Origin: Hydractinia symbiolongicarpus
Lineage: Eukaryota; Cnidaria; Hydrozoa; Anthoathecata; Hydractiniidae
Length of the DNA stretch: 64,000 bases
Assembly: GCF_029227915.1 (NCBI RefSeq)
Contig: NC_079885.1
Location: 124,001 to 188,000 of the forward strand
Reading direction: 5' to 3'
Shown here: positions 58,376 through 64,000 of the stretch, piece after piece
Layout: the number at the start of each line of letters is the position of its first letter
Position numbering within the stretch: the stretch's first letter is position 1
Notes under the pieces: generated by a model
The model's database searches: none
What the model was told of the DNA's origin: nothing
The model's input: the letters and a program-made list of their open reading frames with translations, nothing else
Made by a program: the position numbers and the translations under genes

Positions 58376-61098
58376 CAAAAGTATACAAAGAAGGTACCCA
58401 GGGAGTAAACTCATTTCCAGAACGATTTTTTAAATTATTTTTTCACCACTAAAACGCATAAGACTTGTAGTTTTTAAAAATGTTTTCATTTTTAATGAGA
58501 CGCTGAATAAAAGAAGTTAAATCGCCGGCAAACGAAAACCCGCCATTTCCCGTAAACCCTGGATTCATCCCGTATAATCAAAAGTATACGAAGAAAGTAC
58601 CCAGGGAGTAAACTGATTTCCCGAACGATTTTTTAAATTATTTTTTCACCACTAAAACGCATGACACTTGTAGTTTTCAAAAATGTTTTCATTTTTGATG
58701 AGACGCTGAATAAAAGACGTTTAATCGCCGGCAAACGAAAACCCGCTATTTTCCGTAAACCCCAGACTCGGCCCGCATAGTCAAAAGTATACAAAGAAAG
58801 TACCCAGGGAGTAAACTCATTTTCCCGAACGATTTTTTAAATTATTTTTTCACCACTAAAACGCATGAGACTTGTAGTTTTCAAAAATGTTTTCATTTTT
58901 GATGAGACGGTGAATAAAAGAAGTTTAATTGCCGGCAAACGAAAACCTGCGATTTCCGGTAAATCCTGGACTCGGCCCGTATAGTCAAAAGTATACAAAG
59001 AAAGTACCCAGGGAGTAAACTCATTTCCCAAACGATTTTTTAAATTATTATTTCACCACTAAAACGCATGAGACTTGTAGTTTTCAAGAATGTTTTCATT
59101 TTTGATGAGACGCTGAATAAAAGCAGTTTAATCGCCGGCAAACGAAAACCTGCGATTTCCCGTAAATCCCGGACTCGGCCCGTATAGTCAAAAGTATACC
59201 AAAGAAAGTACCCAGGGAGTAAACTCATTTCCAGAACAATTTTTTAAATTATTTTTTCACCACTAAAAAGCATGAGACTTGTAGTTTTCAAAAATGTTTT
59301 CATTTTTGATGAGACGGTGAATAAAAGAAGTTTAATTGCCGGCAAACGAAAACCTGCGATTTCCCGTAAATCCTGGACTCGGCCCGTATAGTCAAAAGTA
59401 TACAAAGAAAGTACCCAGGGAGTAAACTCATTTCCCAAACGATTTTTTAAATTATTATTTCACCACTAAAACGCATGAGACTTGTAGTTTTCAAGAATGT
59501 TTTCATTTTTGATGAGACGCTGAATAAAAGCAGTTTAATCGCCGGCAAACGAAAACCTGCGATTTCCCGTAAATCCCGGACTCGGCCCGTATAGTCAAAA
59601 GTATACCAAAGAAAGTACCCAGGGAGTAAACTCATTTCCAGAACGATTTTTTAAATTATTTTTTCACCACTAAAAAGCATAAGACTTGTAGTTTTTAAAA
59701 ATGTTTTCATTTTTGATGAGACGCTGAATAAAAGAAGTTTAATCGCCGGCAAACGAAAACCCGCGATTTCCCGTAAATCCCGGCTTGGCCCGTATAGTCA
59801 AAAGTATACAAAAGAAAGTACCCAGGGAGTAAACTCATTTCCCGAACGATTTTTTAAATTATTTTTTCACCACTAAAACGCATGAGACTTGTAGTTCTCA
59901 AAAATATTTTCATTTTTGATAAGACGCTGAATAAAAGCAGTTTAATCGCCGGCAAACGAAAACCTGCGATTTCCCTAAATCTCGGACTCGGCCCGTATAG
60001 TCAAAAGTATACAAAGAAAGTACCCAGGGAGTAAACTCATTTCCAGAACGATTTTTCAAATTATTTTTCCACCACTAAAACGCATAAGACTTGTAGTTTT
60101 TAAAAATGTTTTCATTTTTGATGAGACGCTGAATAAAAGAAGTTTAATCGCCGGCAAACGAAAACCTGCGATTTCCCGTAAATCCCGGGCTTGGCCCGTA
60201 TAGTCAAAAGTATACAAAGAAAGCACCAAGGGAGTAAACTCATTTCCCGAACGATTTTTTATATTATTTTTTTACCACTAAACGCATGAGACTTGTAGTT
60301 TTCAAAAATATTTTCATATTTGATGGGACGCTGAATAAAAGAAGTTTAATCGCCGGCAAACGAAAATCCGCGATTTCCCGTAAATCCCGGACTCGGCCCG
60401 TATAGTCAAAAGTATACAAAGAAAGTACCCAGGTAGTAAACTCATATCCCGAACGATTTTTTAAATTATTTTTTCACCACTAAAACGCATGAGACTTGTA
60501 GTTTTTAAAAATGTTTTCATTTTTGATGAGACGCTGAATAAAAGAAGTTTAATCGCCGGCAAACGAAAACCTGCGATTTCCCGTAAATCCTGGACTCGGA
60601 CCGTATAGTCAAAAGTATACAAAGAAAGTACCCAGGGAGTAAGCTCATTTCCCAAACGATTTTTTAAATTATTATTTCACCACTAAAACGCATGAGACTT
60701 TTAGTTTTTAAAAATGTTTTCATTTTTGATGAGACGCTGAATAAAAGAAGTTTAATCGCCGGCAAACGAAAACCTGCGATTTCTCGTAAATCCCGGCTTG
60801 GCCCGTATAGTCAAAAGTATACAAAAGAAAGTACCCAGGGAGTAAACTCATTTCCCGAACGATTTTTTAAATTATTTTTTCACCACTAAAACGCATGAGA
60901 CTTGTAGTTCTCAAAAATGTTTTCATTTTTGATGAGACGCTGAATAAAAGCAGTTTTATCGCCGGCAAACGAAAACCTGCGATTTCCCTAAATCCCGGAC
61001 TCGGCCCGTATAGTCAAAAGTATACAAAGAAGGTACCCAGGGAGTAAACTCATTTCCAGAACGATTTTTTAAATTATTTTTTCACCACTAAAACGCAT
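58376..61098. repeat. 3,451-bp repeat, copy 2, truncated
   Basis: Follows copy 1 marker by marker at +3,451 bp until about 61098. There the TTTTTAATGAG/GTTAAATCG monomer expected after 61081 is missing, and later markers match copy 1 at +3,248 bp (58025 to 61273), a loss of exactly 203 bp. Minor differences include GATGAGACGG near 59307 for GATAAAACGG near 55857. Confidence 0.88.
60273..60473. repeat. Subfamily G monomer (201 bp), fifth copy
   Basis: Copy of 56822-57022 at +3,451 bp with the same diagnostic changes. It is followed by H at 60474. Confidence 0.9.
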
Positions 61099-64000
61099 GA
61101 CACTTGTAGTTTTCAAAAATGTTTTCATTTTTGATGAGACGCTGAATAAAAGACGTTTAATCGCCGGCAAACGAAAACCCGCTATTTTCCGTAAACCCCA
61201 GACTCGGCCCGCATAGTCAAAAGTATACAAAGAAAGTACCCAGGGAGTAAACTCATTTTCCCGAACGATTTTTTAAATTATTTTTTCACCACTAAAACGC
61301 ATGAGACTTGTAGTTTTCAAAAATGTTTTCATTTTTGATGAGACGGTGAATAAAAGAAGTTTAATTGCCGGCAAACGAAAACCTGCGATTTCCCGTAAAT
61401 CCTGGACTCGGCCCGTATAGTCAAAAGTATACAAAGAAAGTACCCAGGGAGTAAACTCATTTCCCAAACGATTTTTTAAATTATTATTTCACCACTAAAA
61501 CGCATGAGACTTGTAGTTTTCAAGAATGTTTTCATTTTTGATGAGACGCTGAATAAAAGCAGTTTAATCGCCGGCAAACGAAAACCTGCGATTTCCCGTA
61601 AATCCCGGACTCGGCCCGTATAGTCAAAAGTATACCAAAGAAAGTACCCAGGGAGTAAACTCATTTCCAGAACGATTTTTTAAATTATTTTTTCACCACT
61701 AAAAAGCATGAGACTTGTAGTTTTCAAAAATGTTTTCATTTTTGATGAGACGGTGAATAAAAGAAGTTTAATTGCCGGCAAACGAAAACCTGCGATTTCC
61801 CGTAAATCCTGGACTCGGCCCGTATAGTCAAAAGTATACAAAGAAAGTACCCAGGGAGTAAACTCATTTCAAAAACGATTTTTTAAATTATTATTTCACC
61901 ACTAAAACGCATGAGACTTGTAGTTTTCAAGAATGTTTTCATTTTTGATGAGACGCTGAATAAAAGCAGTTTAATCGCCGGCAAACGAAAACCTGCGATT
62001 TCCCGTAAATCCCGGACTCGGCCCGTATAGTCAAAAGTATACCAAAGAAAGTACCCAGGGAGTAAACTCATTTCCCGAACGATTTTTTATATTATTTTTT
62101 TACCACTAAACGCATGAGACTTGTAGTTTTCAAAAATATTTTCATATTTGATGGGACGCTGAATAAAAGAAGTTTAATCGCCGGCAAACGAAAATCCGCG
62201 ATTTCCCGTAAATCCCGGACTCGGCCCGTATAGTCAAAAGTATACAAAGAAAGTACCCAGGTAGTAAACTCATATCCCGAACGATTTTTTAAATTATTTT
62301 TTCACCACTAAAACGCATGAGACTTGTAGTTTTTAAAAATGTTTTCATTTTTGATGAGACGCTGAATAAAAGAAGTTTAATCGCCGGCAAACGAAAACCT
62401 GCGATTTCCCGTAAATCCTGGACTCGGACCGTATAGTCAAAAGTATACAAAGAAAGTACCCAGGGAGTAAGCTCATTTCCCAAACGATTTTTTAAATTAT
62501 TATTTCACCACTAAAACGCATGAGACTTTTAGTTTTTAAAAATGTTTTCATTTTTGATGAGACGCTGAATAAAAGAAGTTTAATCGCCGGCAAACGAAAA
62601 CCTGCGATTTCTCGTAAATCCCGGCTTGGCCCGTATAGTCAAAAGTATACAAAAGAAAGTACCCAGGGAGTAAACTCATTTCCCGAACGATTTTTTAAAT
62701 TATTTTTTCACCACTAAAACGCATGAGACTTGTAGTTCTCAAAAATGTTTTCATTTTTGATGAGACGCTGAATAAAAGCAGTTTTATCGCCGGCAAACGA
62801 AAACCTGCGATTTCCCTAAATCCCGGACTCGGCCCGTATAGTCAAAAGTATACAAAGAAGGTACCCAGGGAGTAAACTCATTTCCAGAACGATTTTTTAA
62901 ATTATTTTTTCACCATTAAAACGCATAAGACTTGTAGTTTTTAAAAATGTTTTCATTTTTAATGAGACGCTGAATAAAAGAAGTTAAATCGCCGGCAAAC
63001 GAAAACCCGCCATTTCCCGTAAACCCTGGATTCATCCCGTATAATCAAAAGTATACGAAGAAAGTACCCAGGGAGTAAACTGATTTCCCGAACGATTTTT
63101 TAAATTATTTTTTCACCACTAAAACGCATGACACTTGTAGTTTTCAAAAATGTTTTTATTTTTGATGAGACGCTGAATAAAAGACGTTTAATCGCCGGCA
63201 AACGAAAACCCGCGATTTCCCGTAAATCCCGGACTCGGCCCGTATAGTCAAAAGTATACAAAGAAAGTACCCAGGTAGTAAACTCATATCCCGAACGATT
63301 TTTTAAATTATTTTTTCACCACTAAAACGCATGAGACTTGTAGTTTTTAAAAATGTTTTCATTTTTGATGAGACGCTGAATAAAAGAAGTTTAATCGCCG
63401 GCAAACGAAAACCTGCGATTTCCCGTAAATCCTGGACTCGGACCGTATAGTCAAAAGTATACAAAGAAAGTACCCAGGGAGTAAGCTCATTTCCCAAACG
63501 ATTTTTTAAATTATTATTTCACCACTAAAACGCATGAGACTTGTAGTTTTCAAGAATGTTTTCATTTTTGATGAGACGCTGAATAAAAGCAGTTTAATCG
63601 CCGGCAAACGAAAACCGGCGATTTCCCGTAAATCCCGGACTTGGCACGTATAGTCGAATGTATACAAACAAAGTACCCTGTGAGTAAACTCATTTCCAGA
63701 ACGATTTTTTAAATTATTTTTTCACCACTAAAACGCATAAGACTTGTAGTTTTTAAAAATGTTTTCATTTTTGATGAGACGCTGAATAAAAGAAGTTTAA
63801 TCGCCGGCAAACGAAAACCCGCGATTTCTCGTAAATCCCGGCTTGGCCCGTATAGTCAAAAGTATACAAAAGAAAGTACCCAGGGAGTAAACTCATTTCC
63901 CGAACGATTTTTTAAATTATTTTTTCACCACTAAAACGCATGAGACTTGTAGTTCTCAAAAATGTTTTCATTTTTGATGAGACGCTGAATAAAAGCAGTT
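61099..64000. repeat. Right-edge monomers: X-Y-Z trimer, G-H and a new cycle
   Basis: An X-Y-Z trimer from about 61081 is followed by a second Y-Z pair. The last Z then ends with the right end of type A and joins directly to the G monomer at 62101. Thus the A/TTCTC/A set present in copies 1 and 2 is skipped. After H and GACTTTTAG monomers the array continues with the TTAATGAG and X monomers, and near 63240 X switches to a G-type end (CCAGGTAG, CATATCCCG). H follows at about 63315. The window ends inside a TTCTCAAAAATG monomer. Confidence 0.82.
62101..62301. repeat. Subfamily G monomer (201 bp), sixth copy
   Basis: Full G marker set. Here G follows a CAAGAATG/GTATACCAAAG monomer rather than type A, which shows that a deletion joined two different parts of the 3,451-bp repeat. 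Confidence 0.9.

Larger units (their letters stand above)
1..64000. repeat. Satellite DNA array, ~203-bp monomer, whole window
   Basis: The landmark TCACCACTAAAACG recurs every 201-203 bases from one end of the window to the other, for example at 202, 405, 607, 1418, 1621, 8513, 9526, 33330, 49318 and 50939. This gives about 315 head-to-tail monomers. No monomer was seen in the opposite orientation and no non-satellite sequence interrupts the array. The window begins at monomer position 2 and ends inside a monomer, so the array continues on both sides. Neighbouring monomers differ by a few substitutions and one-base indels, while monomers at higher-order spacing are often identical. This is the signature of a eukaryotic satellite evolving by unequal exchange. 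I do not recognise the family by name. A centromeric or pericentromeric location is likely but not shown. Confidence 0.98.

Noticed and set aside
57241-62717. Three identical 65-codon plus-strand frames at 57241, 60692 and 62520
   Set aside because: They are copies of one monomer type (GACTTTTAG with a TACAAAAGAAAG insertion) duplicated with the 3,451-bp repeat. Identity reflects recent duplication, not constraint.
189-63497. Dozens of 60-65-codon open frames, mainly on the minus strand, with nearly identical predicted peptides
   Set aside because: The 64-codon versions start at TTG (for example TTG GGA AAT GAG from 383 downward), and the frame exists only where the monomer ends CCCAAACG. 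The 203-bp period is not a multiple of 3, so frames shift at every monomer. Differences follow satellite variants, not codon positions. They are by-products of the repeat.
1-64000. CRISPR array
   Set aside because: Units are 203 bp and contiguous, with no alternation of short conserved repeats and unique spacers, and no cas-like gene.
1-64000. CENP-B box in the monomer
   Set aside because: The best near match is on the minus strand opposite positions 126-141 (TTTTGACTATACGGGC). It has ANNCGGG but lacks the essential TTCG, with two mismatches. Variants with AGTCGAATG create TTCG, but one base out of register.
1-64000. Transposon or retroelement insertion, target-site duplication, or inverted segment
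   Set aside because: The 201-203-bp phase is continuous, apart from the 271-bp and 161-bp monomers, which are explained by internal duplication and deletion. No reverse-strand landmark or long foreign sequence was seen.
1-64000. Telomeric repeats, rRNA/tRNA genes or bacterial/plasmid iterons
   Set aside because: No short telomere-type tandem motif, no tRNA-like or rRNA sequence and no adjoining replication gene. Unit size and array length do not fit iterons.
1-64000. Gene for a long repetitive protein (exon-like tandem repeat)
   Set aside because: Monomer and higher-order lengths such as 203, 1,013 and 1,621 are not multiples of 3. Stop codons occur in the frames examined within one or two monomers, and one-base indels are common.
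1-64000. Assigning the array to a particular insect or other taxon from its look
   Set aside because: The monomer style feels invertebrate to me and CpG content agrees, but I cannot match it to a named family without a database search.

Overview
This window is one uninterrupted satellite-DNA array. From base 1 to base 64,000 it is a head-to-tail tandem repeat with a monomer of about 203 bp (mostly 201-203 bp), so roughly 315 copies. All copies lie on the same strand, and I see no unique sequence, gene, RNA gene, transposon or inversion. Every open reading frame I examined is a by-product of the repeat. The monomer is about 37% G+C, with an AT-rich zone at monomer positions 28-75 and 186-203 and a GC-rich centre at about 81-130 (numbering starts at the T of TCACCACTAAAACG).

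The organism cannot be named from this sequence. A 64-kb homogeneous satellite with higher-order structure means eukaryotic heterochromatin, such as centromeric, pericentromeric or subtelomeric DNA. The monomer keeps about 12 CpGs per 203 bp, well above expectation (about 7 by my hand count). This argues against a genome with heavy CpG methylation and fits an invertebrate better than a vertebrate or plant. That is inference only.

Layout. (I) 1-15.0 kb: five-monomer higher-order repeats (A-B-C-D-E, 1,013 bp), themselves grouped into a super-repeat of about 4.05 kb present twice; the first 5.8 kb holds rearranged 3-, 2- and 4-monomer blocks. (II) 15.0-22.4 kb: a 2,030-bp ten-monomer tandem duplication, then mixed monomers including one expanded to 271 bp. 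(III) 22.4-31.9 kb: interleaved 609-bp trimers and longer 11- to 13-monomer relations. (IV) 31.9-43.0 kb: a 1,421-bp seven-monomer repeat, then a duplication of about 4.68 kb (23 monomers, offset 4,872 bp). (V) 43.0-46.9 kb: the most divergent stretch, with many private changes and a 161-bp deleted monomer. (VI) 46.9-52.6 kb: a trimer duplication and a 1,621-bp eight-monomer repeat in two copies. (VII) 52.6-64.0 kb: a 3,451-bp seventeen-monomer repeat, the second copy lacking one monomer, plus a distinctive 201-bp subfamily.

Nothing here works as a genetic pathway. The biology is that of a fast-evolving satellite: repeated unequal exchange, fusion monomers, local homogenisation, and a conserved hairpin-capable dyad in most monomers. 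Two alleles at one base of that dyad alternate strictly in part of the array. I found no evidence of a new gene system; the most interesting signals are the nested higher-order structure and the dyad polymorphism.
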